Shown here: in pieces, positions 27,373-35,900 of the stretch
How positions within the stretch are numbered: position 1 is the stretch's first letter
Layout: each line of letters starts with the position of its first letter
Assembly (NCBI GenBank): GCA_036500965.1
Contig: DASYBC010000072.1
Location: forward strand, 1-64,000
Direction: 5' to 3'
Source of the DNA: AP-15 sp036500965
GTDB lineage: Bacteria > Pseudomonadota > Alphaproteobacteria > ATCC43930 > CGMCC-115725
Length of the DNA: 64,000 nucleotides
Notes under the pieces: generated by a model
What the model was told of the DNA's origin: nothing
Databases searched by the model: none
Seen by the model: the letters and a program-made list of their open reading frames with translations, nothing else
Made by a program: the position numbers and the translations under genes

Positions 27373-27386
27373 AGTAAGCACTTACT
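27373..27386. promoter_or_regulatory. candidate TetR-family operator of the RND operon
   Basis: AGTAAG and CTTACT form a perfect 6-bp inverted repeat around a 2-bp centre. An additional TTACC flank gives a further partial repeat of TAAG/CTTA units. The site sits between the divergent tetR-adaptor-pump operon and ettA, at the usual position of AcrR/TtgR-type operators. Binding is inferred from position and symmetry only. Confidence 0.6.
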
Positions 27387-27489
27387 TACCAAGAGTCAAG
27401 CAGCTTGTCGCGGTCCCGGAAGAGGCTTGACGGCACTGCCGCAACACCGCACCCAGTCGACGACGACGCAATCTTTCGAGGGTTCCGCG

Positions 27490-29172
27490 ATGGCGGCCTA
27501 CCAGTACATCTATGTGATGAAGGGGCTCAGCAAGGCCTATGCCGGCGGGCGCGAGGTGCTGAAGGACATCTGGCTGTCGTTTCTGCCGGGCGCCAAGATC
27601 GGCGTGCTGGGGCCCAACGGCGCCGGCAAATCGACCTTGCTGCGGATCATGGCCGGCGAGGAAGGCGATTTTACCGGCGAGGCCTGGGCCGCCGAAGGGG
27701 CCAGGGTCGGCTATCTGCCGCAGGAGCCGTCGCTCGATCCGGCAAAGGACGTGTTCGGCAACGTCATCGAAGGGCTGGCCGAGACGAAGGCGCTGCTCGA
27801 CCGGTTCGAGGCGGTCAGCGTCCGCTTTGCCGAAGACCTCACGCCCGAGGAGATGGAGGCGCTGATCGCCGAGCAGGGCGAATTGCAGGAAAAAATCGAC
27901 CAGGCTGACGGCTGGGAGCTCGACCGCGCGGTCGAGATCGCGATGGACGCGCTGCGCTGCCCGCCAAGCGACGCCGATATAGCCACGCTTTCCGGCGGCG
28001 AGCGGCGCCGGGTGGCGCTGTGCCGGCTGCTGCTGCAGCGCCCCGACTTGTTGCTGCTCGACGAGCCGACCAACCATCTCGACGCCGAATCGGTCGCCTG
28101 GCTGCAGCGCTTTCTCGAAACCTATCCGGGCACGGTGGTGACCGTCACCCATGACCGCTATTTTCTCGACGAGGTCGCCGGCTGGATCCTCGAGCTCGAT
28201 CGCGGCCGCGGCATCCCGTTCGAGGGCAATTACACAAGCTGGCTCGAGCAGAAGCAGCAGCGGCTCGCGCTCGAAGGCCGGCAGGAGGCGGCGCGCCAGC
28301 GCACCCTCGAGCGCGAGCTCGAATGGGTGCGGCAGAGCCCGCGGGCGCGCCAGGCAAAGAGCAAGGCGAGGCTCCAGGCTTATGAATCGCTGGTCGCCGA
28401 AAGCCGGGAAAAGGCGCCCGAGACGGCGCAGATCGTATTGCCGCCGGCGCCGCGGCTTGGCGATCTGGTGATCAGCGCCGAACACGTCACCAAGGGCTTT
28501 GGCGAGCGGCTGCTGATCGAGGCGCTCGATTTCCGCCTGCCGCCAGGCGGGATCGTCGGCGTGATCGGCCCGAACGGGGCCGGCAAGACCACCCTTCTCA
28601 AGCTGGTCACCGGCCGCGACAGCGCCGACAGCGGCAGCTTCCGCATCGGCGATACGGTCAAGCTCGGCTACGTCGACCAGTCGCGCGACACCTTGGCGCC
28701 GACCGCCACAGTGTGGCAGGAGATCTCGGGCGGGCGCGACGAGATCGATCTCGGCCGCCGCAAGGTCGCCAGCCGGGCCTATTGCGCGCTGTTCAATTTT
28801 CGCGGCCCCGATCAGCAGAAGAAAGTGGGTCAGCTCTCGGGCGGCGAGCGCAACCGCGTCCATCTCGCCAAGATGCTGAAAGAAGGCGCCAATGTGCTGC
28901 TGCTCGATGAGCCGACCAATGATCTCGATGTCGACACCTTGCGGGCGCTCGAAGAGGCGCTGCTCGACTTTGCCGGCTGCGCGGTGATCGTCACCCATGA
29001 CCGCTGGTTCTTAGACCGGGTCGCGACCCACATCCTGGCCTTCGAAGGCGACAGCCAGGTCGTCTGGTTCGAAGGCAACTACGCCGATTACGAGGCCGAC
29101 CGGCGCCGTCGCCTCGGCAGCGACGCCGACCAGCCGCACCGCATCCGCTACAAGCCGCTGATGCGGGCGTAA
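27490..29172 (+). CDS. ettA: energy-dependent translational throttle protein EttA (ABC-F)
   Basis: The 560-residue protein has two ABC ATPase domains without membrane helices. Walker A motifs are GPNGAGKST and GPNGAGKTT, signatures LSGGERRR and LSGGERNR, and Walker B LLLDEPTNHLD and LLLDEPTNDLD. The N-terminus (YVMKGLSKAYAG then SFLPGAKIGVLGPNGAGKS) is that of EttA rather than Uup or YheS. EttA binds the ribosomal E site and gates the first elongation steps according to the ATP/ADP ratio. I chose the ATG at 27490 because homology starts there; an in-frame start at 27427 adds 21 residues that do not look conserved. Confidence 0.96.
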   Translation: MAAYQYIYVMKGLSKAYAGGREVLKDIWLSFLPGAKIGVLGPNGAGKSTLLRIMAGEEGDFTGEAWAAEGARVGYLPQEPSLDPAKDVFGNVIEGLAETKALLDRFEAVSVRFAEDLTPEEMEALIAEQGELQEKIDQADGWELDRAVEIAMDALRCPPSDADIATLSGGERRRVALCRLLLQRPDLLLLDEPTNHLDAESVAWLQRFLETYPGTVVTVTHDRYFLDEVAGWILELDRGRGIPFEGNYTSWLEQKQQRLALEGRQEAARQRTLERELEWVRQSPRARQAKSKARLQAYESLVAESREKAPETAQIVLPPAPRLGDLVISAEHVTKGFGERLLIEALDFRLPPGGIVGVIGPNGAGKTTLLKLVTGRDSADSGSFRIGDTVKLGYVDQSRDTLAPTATVWQEISGGRDEIDLGRRKVASRAYCALFNFRGPDQQKKVGQLSGGERNRVHLAKMLKEGANVLLLDEPTNDLDVDTLRALEEALLDFAGCAVIVTHDRWFLDRVATHILAFEGDSQVVWFEGNYADYEADRRRRLGSDADQPHRIRYKPLMRA

Positions 29173-29204
29173 CCGCGGGCGAGCGCCGCCCGGGGCCGCG
29201 CCGG

Positions 29205-29816
29205 CTAACGCAGGCCGGCGCTCTCGGTCTTTTGCCGCAGCGCGGTGATCAGGCCTTCCACCTGGCCGCCATGGCGCTGGATCACCGAAGCGAATTCGGA
29301 GCGCTGGGTGACCGCCATGCTGACCCCTTCGACGATCACATCGCTGATCTTGTAAGCACCGTCGGCCCGGGTCAGGCGCCAATCGACCTCGGCCGGCGGC
29401 GCGCCGTTCGGGCGCACGATCTGGCTCGACACCAGCGATCCGTCGGGCACCGGCCGGCTGCCGGTCACCTTGAGGCTCTCGCCGCTGTATTCGGCCAGCC
29501 GGTTGCTGTAGGCCAGCACGATGTAATTGGCGAACAGCCTGACGAATTCCTGCTGCTGCTGCGGGGTGGCGACCCGCCAATAGCGGCCGAGGACAAAGCG
29601 CGCGATCCCCGGAACGTCGAAATCCTGGCTGAACAGCTGGCGAAACCGCGCCACCCTGGCGGTCGGAGCGACGTTTTTGCCGAGCACCTCGAGTGCCTGG
29701 TTGCCGAGGCTGGTGATCACCGCGGCCGGATCCGCCGCCGCGGCGGCGGGCCGCGCCGCCAGCACCACCGCGAGCACGACGACGCAAGCCAGGATTATGC
29801 AACAACGTCGGATCAT
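29205..29816 (-). CDS. mlaC: MlaC-type phospholipid-binding periplasmic protein
   Basis: This 203-residue protein has a signal peptide (hydrophobic IILACVVVLAVVLAARPAAA) and the MlaC/Ttg2D fold, including RFRQLFSQDFDVPGIARFVLG and a repeated FV..FANYIVLAYSNRLAEYSG segment around residues 60-110. MlaC carries phospholipids between the outer-membrane MlaA complex and the inner-membrane MlaFEDB transporter. Its start codon shares one base with the stop of the MlaA gene (TGATG), so the two are co-translated. The MlaFED genes are not in this window; the distant pqi genes belong to a different MCE system. Confidence 0.92.
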   Translation of the reverse strand: MIRRCCIILACVVVLAVVLAARPAAAAADPAAVITSLGNQALEVLGKNVAPTARVARFRQLFSQDFDVPGIARFVLGRYWRVATPQQQQEFVRLFANYIVLAYSNRLAEYSGESLKVTGSRPVPDGSLVSSQIVRPNGAPPAEVDWRLTRADGAYKISDVIVEGVSMAVTQRSEFASVIQRHGGQVEGLITALRQKTESAGLR

Positions 29817-30718
29817 CACCACGACACCTTCAAACCGTTTGGCGCAGCAGAGACAACGAGCCCAGACCCGGCCGAGTTCGCCGGCATCGTCGGGGCGTCG
29901 TTCTCGGTCAGGCCGGCGGGCGGCGGCAGGTTCTTGTTTTCGCCGCGGATCAGCGCCGCCCGGCGCTGCCGATAGAGCGAGCGGATCGTCGCGTAATAAT
30001 CGAGCGATGTGCGCTCGATATCGGCCAGGGCATCGAGATAGCGCGAGCGCTGATCGATGCCGCTGACCGCGCCCCGCGCAAACGGGATCCAATAGAGGGT
30101 GAATGGATTGCCGGTGACCAGCCGGTTCCACGGATCCCCAAACCCCTCGGCGACCTCACCGCCGAGATCGCGCGGGTCGGAGGGCCCGAGCACCGGCAAC
30201 ACCAGATAAGGCCCCGCGGGAATGCCCCACACGCCAAAGGTGATGCCAAGATCCTGCTCGTGATCGGGGATGCCCCAGCGCCCGGCGACATCGACGAGAC
30301 CGGCCATGCCGAGCGTCGAATTGACCACGAAGCGGACGACGGTGTTCTTGGCGCGGCCGAATTCGCCTTGCAGCGCGTCATTGGCAAAGACCAGCGGCTC
30401 GCCGAGATTGTTCAGAAAATCGTGCACCGAGCCGCGCACCGGCCCGGGCAATGCCGCCCGATAGGCCTTGGCGACCGGCACCAGCACGTGGCGGTCGACG
30501 ACTTGGTTGAACTCAAAAATCTTGCGGTTGGTGTTTTCGAACGGATCATGAAAATCCTCGCCGCCGCTGGCCGTCTGCTGCGGCGACTGGGTGGCGCAGC
30601 CCGAGCCAAACAGCGCCAGCAGCAGGAGCGAGCCTGAAACCGCGAGGCGCCGCGAGCGCCCAAGACGCCCCGGGCCGCTCGCAGGTGAAGCCGGAAGGTT
30701 GGTTGATCGGGTTCGCAT
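29816..30718 (-). CDS. mlaA: MlaA (VacJ) family outer-membrane lipoprotein
   Basis: This 300-residue protein has an N-terminal lipoprotein signal (LLLLALFGSGCATQ, Cys near residue 31) and the MlaA domain: DPFENTNRKIFEFNQVVD, LGEPLVFANDALQGEF and LGITFGVWGIPAGPYLVLP. MlaA is a doughnut in the inner leaflet of the outer membrane and removes mislocalised phospholipids. The C-terminal extension after about 255 is Pro/Ala-rich. The ATG at 30718 follows AAGGAG at a long spacing; a longer frame back to 30910 reads through the promoter of the divergent ArsR-type gene and is unlikely. Followed directly by mlaC. Confidence 0.93.
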   Translation of the reverse strand: MRTRSTNLPASPASGPGRLGRSRRLAVSGSLLLLALFGSGCATQSPQQTASGGEDFHDPFENTNRKIFEFNQVVDRHVLVPVAKAYRAALPGPVRGSVHDFLNNLGEPLVFANDALQGEFGRAKNTVVRFVVNSTLGMAGLVDVAGRWGIPDHEQDLGITFGVWGIPAGPYLVLPVLGPSDPRDLGGEVAEGFGDPWNRLVTGNPFTLYWIPFARGAVSGIDQRSRYLDALADIERTSLDYYATIRSLYRQRRAALIRGENKNLPPPAGLTENDAPTMPANSAGSGLVVSAAPNGLKVSW

Positions 30719-30827
30719 GAGACCGGCGTTTCTCCTTGGACGCGAGATATTTGCGGGAAACCGACGGAACCGGCAAGGGGTCACGGTGCCGCGCGCTCGG
30801 CCCGCTCCCATTGTCCGGAGAATTCGC

Positions 30828-30856
30828 TTGCGGACATAAACATATCTGCATATCTT
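30828..30856 (+). promoter_or_regulatory. promoter with overlapping direct-repeat operator for the arsR-MT/metF operon
   Basis: TTGCGG (30828-30833) and TATCTT (30851-30856) have the spacing of a sigma70 promoter, 17 nt. The spacer and -10 contain the direct repeat CATATCTG-CATATCTT (30841-30856) in an otherwise GC-rich gap. The start codon of the ArsR-type regulator lies about 33 nt downstream. The arrangement fits repression by that regulator. This is inferred from position alone. Confidence 0.45.
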
Positions 30857-30888
30857 GCAGCACGCAAACGAGCGGGAAAACCGGGGCG

Positions 30889-31893
30889 ATGGATCACCTT
30901 CTGGCAGCACTGCGCGCGGCGGCCGAACCGACCCGGCTGCGCCTGCTGGTGCTGTGCGCGCGCGGCGAACTCACCGTCAGCGAGCTGACGCAGATCCTCG
31001 GGCAGAGCCAGCCGCGCGTTTCGCGGCACCTGAAGCTGTTGTGCGAGGCTGGGCTGCTCGACCGTTTCCACGAGGGCAGCTGGGTGTTCTACCGCCTGAG
31101 CCAAGCAAGCCCGGCGAGCGCCATGGCGCGCCATCTGGTCGAGGCGTGCGGCGAGGGCGATCCGACGATTGTCCTCGACCTGCAGCGGCTGGCGGCGATC
31201 AAGCGCCAGCGCGCCGACCTGGCCAGCGCCTATTTCCGCGAGAACGCGGCGCGGTGGCACCAGATCCGCTCGCTCTATATCGACGAGGCCGAGGTCGAGG
31301 CGGCGCTGATCGAGATCATCGCCGCGGCCGACCCGCGCGATCTGCTCGACATCGGCACCGGGACCGGGCGCATGCTCGAAATTCTGGCGCCGCGGGTCGA
31401 GCATGCTGTCGGCATCGACCAGTCGCGCGAGATGCTCTCGGTGGCGCGGGTCAATCTCGATCGCGCCGGGCTCGAAAATGGGCGGGTTCGGCGCGGCGAC
31501 ATGTATCAGCTGGCGGTGCCCGACGCCTCCTTCGACGCAGTCGTGGTCCATCAGGTGCTCCACTACGCCGACCGGCCGGCGGCGGTGATCGCCGAGGCGG
31601 CGCGCGTGCTGCGCCCGGGCGGGGTTCTGGTGCTGGTCGATTTCGCGCCGCACGACCTCGAGTTTCTGCGCGACGAGCACGCCCACCGCCGACTCGGTTT
31701 TGCCGACCCCGAGATCGCCGAATGGTGCCGGGCCGCCGGCCTTGATCCGGGGCCGCCGCGGCCGCTGCCGGGCGACCCGCTGACCGTCGTGATCTGGACC
31801 GCGCAGCGCCGTGGCGCGACCGCCAATCCGCGGCAATTGGGGAATTTGCGTGAGGCAGCGCCGACGGCGCTGGTTGAAGGGGATTTGCGCTGA
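30889..31893 (+). CDS. ArsR family regulator fused to SAM-dependent methyltransferase
   Basis: This 334-residue protein joins an ArsR winged helix (residues 1-90, with LTVSELTQILGQSQPRVSRHLK as the helix-turn-helix) to a class I methyltransferase (about 130-300, motif LLDIGTGTGRMLEIL for SAM binding and VVVHQVLHYADRPAA). The usual metal-binding cysteines of ArsR sensors are not evident. The gene overlaps metF by one base (TGATG), so it most likely senses SAM or SAH through the methyltransferase-like domain and controls methionine genes. Similar fusions next to metF occur in alphaproteobacteria. A methylating activity is possible but untested. Confidence 0.9.
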   Translation: MDHLLAALRAAAEPTRLRLLVLCARGELTVSELTQILGQSQPRVSRHLKLLCEAGLLDRFHEGSWVFYRLSQASPASAMARHLVEACGEGDPTIVLDLQRLAAIKRQRADLASAYFRENAARWHQIRSLYIDEAEVEAALIEIIAAADPRDLLDIGTGTGRMLEILAPRVEHAVGIDQSREMLSVARVNLDRAGLENGRVRRGDMYQLAVPDASFDAVVVHQVLHYADRPAAVIAEAARVLRPGGVLVLVDFAPHDLEFLRDEHAHRRLGFADPEIAEWCRAAGLDPGPPRPLPGDPLTVVIWTAQRRGATANPRQLGNLREAAPTALVEGDLR

Positions 31894-32831
31894 TGAGCGA
31901 GCATCCGGGCCGGGGCCAATCGCGCGGCCGGCTCGCGGCCGACCCGGTGGTCGATTTCGACGCCGGTCCGCCGCGCGTCTCGTTCGAGTTCTTTCCGCCC
32001 AAGACCGCGGAGATGGAGGCGCGCCTATGGGAGGTGATCACGCGTCTCGAGCCGTTGGCGCCGCGCTTTGTTTCGGTCACCTACGGCGCCGGCGGCTCGA
32101 CTCGCGAGCGCACCCATGCGACGGTCCGCCGCATCCGTCATGAAACCAGGCTCGAGCCGGCGGCGCATCTGACCTGCGTCGCCGCCGCGCGGGCCGAGAT
32201 CGATGCTGTCGCCGACGATTACTGGCGAGCCGGGATCCGCCACATCGTGGCGCTGCGCGGCGACCCGCCGGCTGGCGGCCAAGCCTATGTCCCGCACCCC
32301 GAGGGCTATGCCTATGCCGCCGATCTGGTCGCCGGGCTCAAACGGATCGCCGATTTCGAGATCAGCGTCGCCGCCTATCCCGAGACCCACCCCGAAGCCG
32401 CCAGCGCCGAGCGCGATCTCGACAATCTGAAGCGCAAGCTCGACGCCGGCGCCAGCCGGGCGATCACCCAATATTTTTTCGATGTCGACCTCTATCTGCG
32501 GTTTCGCGACCGCACCGCGGCCGCCGGGATCGCGGTGCCGCTCGTGCCGGGCATCCTGCCGGTTACCAATTACGCTCAGGTTAAGAAGTTCAGTGCAGCA
32601 TGCGGGGCTTCGATCCCGGCTTGGATGGAGGGCCATTTCGATGGACTCGACGGCGATCCCGACACCCGACGGCTGGTCGCCACCTCGCTCGCGGCCGAGC
32701 AGTGCCGGCGGCTGCACGCCGAGGGGGTGCACGAATTCCACTTTTACACCTTGAACCGCGCCGATCTGATTGTCGCGATCTGTCATCTGCTTGGCGTGCG
32801 CGCGCCCCGGCCGGCTGTGGCGGCGGCGTGA
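31893..32831 (+). CDS. metF: methylenetetrahydrofolate reductase
   Basis: This 312-residue FAD-dependent TIM-barrel enzyme reduces 5,10-methylene-THF to 5-methyl-THF, the methyl donor for methionine synthase. Motifs are VSFEFFPPKTAEM with the catalytic Glu (about residue 31), SVTYGAGGSTRERT, HLTCVAA, LRGDPP and ITQYFFD, ending in HEFHFYTLNRADL. Length fits bacterial MetF of about 300 residues, with a 25-residue N-terminal extension. It is translationally coupled to the upstream regulator and precedes metH by 76 nt, a gap that holds a hairpin repeat. Folate-driven methionine synthesis is therefore arranged as one transcription unit. Confidence 0.96.
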   Translation: MSEHPGRGQSRGRLAADPVVDFDAGPPRVSFEFFPPKTAEMEARLWEVITRLEPLAPRFVSVTYGAGGSTRERTHATVRRIRHETRLEPAAHLTCVAAARAEIDAVADDYWRAGIRHIVALRGDPPAGGQAYVPHPEGYAYAADLVAGLKRIADFEISVAAYPETHPEAASAERDLDNLKRKLDAGASRAITQYFFDVDLYLRFRDRTAAAGIAVPLVPGILPVTNYAQVKKFSAACGASIPAWMEGHFDGLDGDPDTRRLVATSLAAEQCRRLHAEGVHEFHFYTLNRADLIVAICHLLGVRAPRPAVAAA

Positions 32832-32852
32832 CACGGAAGCGTTTTGGTTGTC

Positions 32853-32883
32853 CCCCTCTCCCCCGCGACGCGGCGGAGAGGGG
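32853..32883. repeat. hairpin repeat between metF and metH
   Basis: CCCCTCTCC (32853-32861) pairs with GGAGAGGGG (32875-32883) around a GC-rich loop. The sequence is of the CCCTCTCCCC interspersed palindromic type common in proteobacterial intergenic regions. It may reduce readthrough or stabilise the metF end of the transcript. A related half-element is at 44872-44916. Confidence 0.65.
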
Positions 32884-32907
32884 CTTCTCGGCAGGCTATG
32901 TCCGACA

Positions 32908-35900
32908 ATGACTCACTTCCTCGATTACCTCGCCGACCGCGTGGTGCTGTGCGACGGCGCGATGGGGACCCAGGTGCAGGCGCGCAACCTCGACATCGAG
33001 CGCGATTTTTTGGGCCTGGAGAACTGCACCGAGATCGTCTGCGAGAGCCGCCCCGACCTAATCCGCGAAATCCATCGCGGCTATCTTGCGGCCGGCTGCG
33101 ACGCGGTGCAGACCAACAGCTTTGGCGGCTCGCCGATCACATTGGGCGAGTTTGGGCTGGCCGACCGCGCGTTCGCGCTTAACTGCTGTGCCGCCGAGAT
33201 CGCGCGCGAGGCCGTCGCCGAGTTCGCGCATGACGGGCGCACCCGGTTTGTGCTGGGCTCGGTCGGGCCCGGGACCCGGCTGCCCTCGCTCGGCCATGTC
33301 GGCTATCAGGAGCTTGAGGATGCGCTCGCGATCCAGTGCGCCGGGCTGATCGATGGCGGGGTCGATGCGATCATCATCGAAACCTGCCAGGACCCGCTGC
33401 AGATCAAGGCGGCGGTCAACGGCGCCAGGCGCGCGCGCGAGGATGCGCACAAAGACACCCCGATCCTGGTCCAGGTCACGATCGAAACCACCGGCTCGCT
33501 GTTGGTCGGCGCCGACATCGCCGCGGCGGCGACGATCGTCCACGCGCTCGGCGTGCCGATGATCGGGCTCAATTGCGCGACCGGCCCGCGCGAGATGGCC
33601 GAGCACGTCAAGTGGCTCGGCGAGAGCTGGCCGGGATACGTTTCGGTCCAGCCCAATGCCGGGCTGCCCGAGCTGGTCGCCGGCCGCGCCCAATATCCGC
33701 TCGGCGCCGACGAGCTGGCCCAGTGGCTCGAGCGCTTTGTCGTCGAGGACGGGGTCAACATGATCGGCGGCTGCTGCGGCACCGACGTGCCGCATATCGC
33801 CGCTCTCGATGCGATGCTGCGCCGCATCGGCGGCGCCGGTGGCGACGGGCGCCGCCGTCCGGCGCCGCGCCGGCGCAGCCCGGTCTGGGCGCCGTCGGCC
33901 GCCTCGCTCTATGGCCAGGTGCCGCTGCGCCAGGAAAACGCGTGGCTGTCGATCGGCGAGCGCTGCAACGCCAACGGCTCGCGCAAATTCCGCCGGCTGC
34001 AGGATGAGGGCGACTGGGACGGCTGCGTCGAGATCGGACGCGAGCAGGTCAGGGAAGGCTCGCACACGCTCGATCTATGCACCGCTTTTGTCGGCCGCGA
34101 CGAGGTCGCCGACATGACCCAGGCGGTGACCCGCATGCGCGGCGCGATCAACGCGCCGCTCGTTATCGACTCGACCGAATACCCGGTGCTCGAGGCGGCG
34201 CTGAAGCTCTACGGCGGCAAGCCGATCATCAACTCGATCAATTTCGAGGATGGCGAGGAAGCCGCCGACAAGCGCTTGCGCCTGGCGCGCCGCTTTGGCG
34301 CCGCGGTCATCGCCTTGACCATCGACGAGACCGGCATGGCGAAAGAGGTCGAGCACAAGGTGGCGGTCGCCCGCCGGCTCCACGATTTCGCCTGCAACAA
34401 GCACGGGCTGCCACCCTCGGACCTGCTGTTCGACCCGCTGACCTTCACGATCTGCACCGGCAACGCCGACGACCGCCGGCTCGGGCTCAACACCTTGGAA
34501 GCGATCGAGGCGATCGCCCAGGCGATGCCCGAATGCCAGATCATCCTCGGCCTTTCCAACATTTCGTTCGGGCTGAACCCGGCGGCGCGGCAGATCCTGA
34601 ACTCGGTCTTTCTCGATCACGCGCTGCGCCGCGGGCTGACCGGGGCGATCGTGCATTTCTCGCGGATCATGCCGCTGCACAAGATCCCGCCGGAGGAAGC
34701 GCGGATCGCCGAGGACCTGATTTTCGACCGGCGGCATGACGGCTACGACCCGCTGCACGCCTTTATCGGCTTGTTCGAGAACCGCGCCGCCGAGCAGAGC
34801 GAGAAAAAGGCGCGGCCTGAGAAGCTCGAAGACCGGCTCGCTCAGCGCATCGTCGACGGCGACCGCCAGGGTCTCGAAGCCGATCTCGACTTGGCGATGC
34901 TGAACTGGAAGCCGCTCGACATCATCAACAACATCCTGCTCGACGGCATGAAAACCGTCGGCGAATTGTTCGGCGCGGGCAAGATGCAGCTGCCTTTCGT
35001 GCTGCAATCGGCCGAGACGATGAAAACCGCGGTGCGCTTTCTCGAGCCGCACATGGAGCGGCTGGCGGGCCAGGAGAAAGGCACGGTGGTGCTGGCGACG
35101 GTGCGCGGCGACGTGCACGACATCGGCAAGAACCTCGTTGACATCATCCTGACCAACAACGGCTACCGGGTGATCAATCTCGGCATCAAGCAGCCGATCG
35201 GCGCGATTCTCGAAGCTGCGGTCGCGTACAAGGCCGACGCCGTCGGCATGTCGGGTCTGCTGGTCAAGTCAACCGTCGTCATGCGCGAGAACCTCGAAGA
35301 GATGAGCCGGCAGGGCCTCGACCTGCCGGTCATGCTCGGCGGAGCGGCGCTGACCCGGCGCTATGTCGAGGAGGATTGCGTCAAGGCCTATGCCGCAGGC
35401 CGCGTCGCCTATGCGCGCGACGCCTTCGACGGGCTCGGGCTGATGGACAAGATCGTCACCGGCAAGTTCGACGCCCATCTGGGCGAGGTGCGGGCCAGGG
35501 GCGAGGGCCGGACGGTCAAGCCGTCGCGCAAGCTCGGGCGCGCCGCCGACCCGCGGCCGATGCGCCCGCTCGATCTCGACGAGATCCGCCTGCGCCGGGC
35601 CGAACTGACCCGCGACGTGCCGGTGCCGCCGCCGCCCTTCTGGGGGGCGCGGACAATCGAGCGGATTTCACCGAAAGCGGTGGTGCCCTATCTGAACGAG
35701 CGCATGCTCTACCAGTTTCAGTGGGGCTACCGCAAAGACGGCAAGAGCCTCTCGGAATACCGCGAATGGGCGAAAGACGAGCTGCGCCCGATATTGCGGC
35801 GCATCCTCGACATCGCAATTCGCGACGAAATCCTGATGCCGCAGGCCGCCTATGGCTACTGGCGCTGCGCCGCCGAGGGCAACGACGTCATTCTGTTCGC

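Noticed and set aside
27382..28998. 538-codon minus-strand frame over ettA
   Set aside because: Shadow of a well-conserved ABC-F protein with intact Walker motifs on the plus strand.
30719..30888. SAM-type riboswitch in front of the methionine operon
   Set aside because: I could not find a SAM-I or SAM-II core. The direct repeat inside the promoter is a better explanation.
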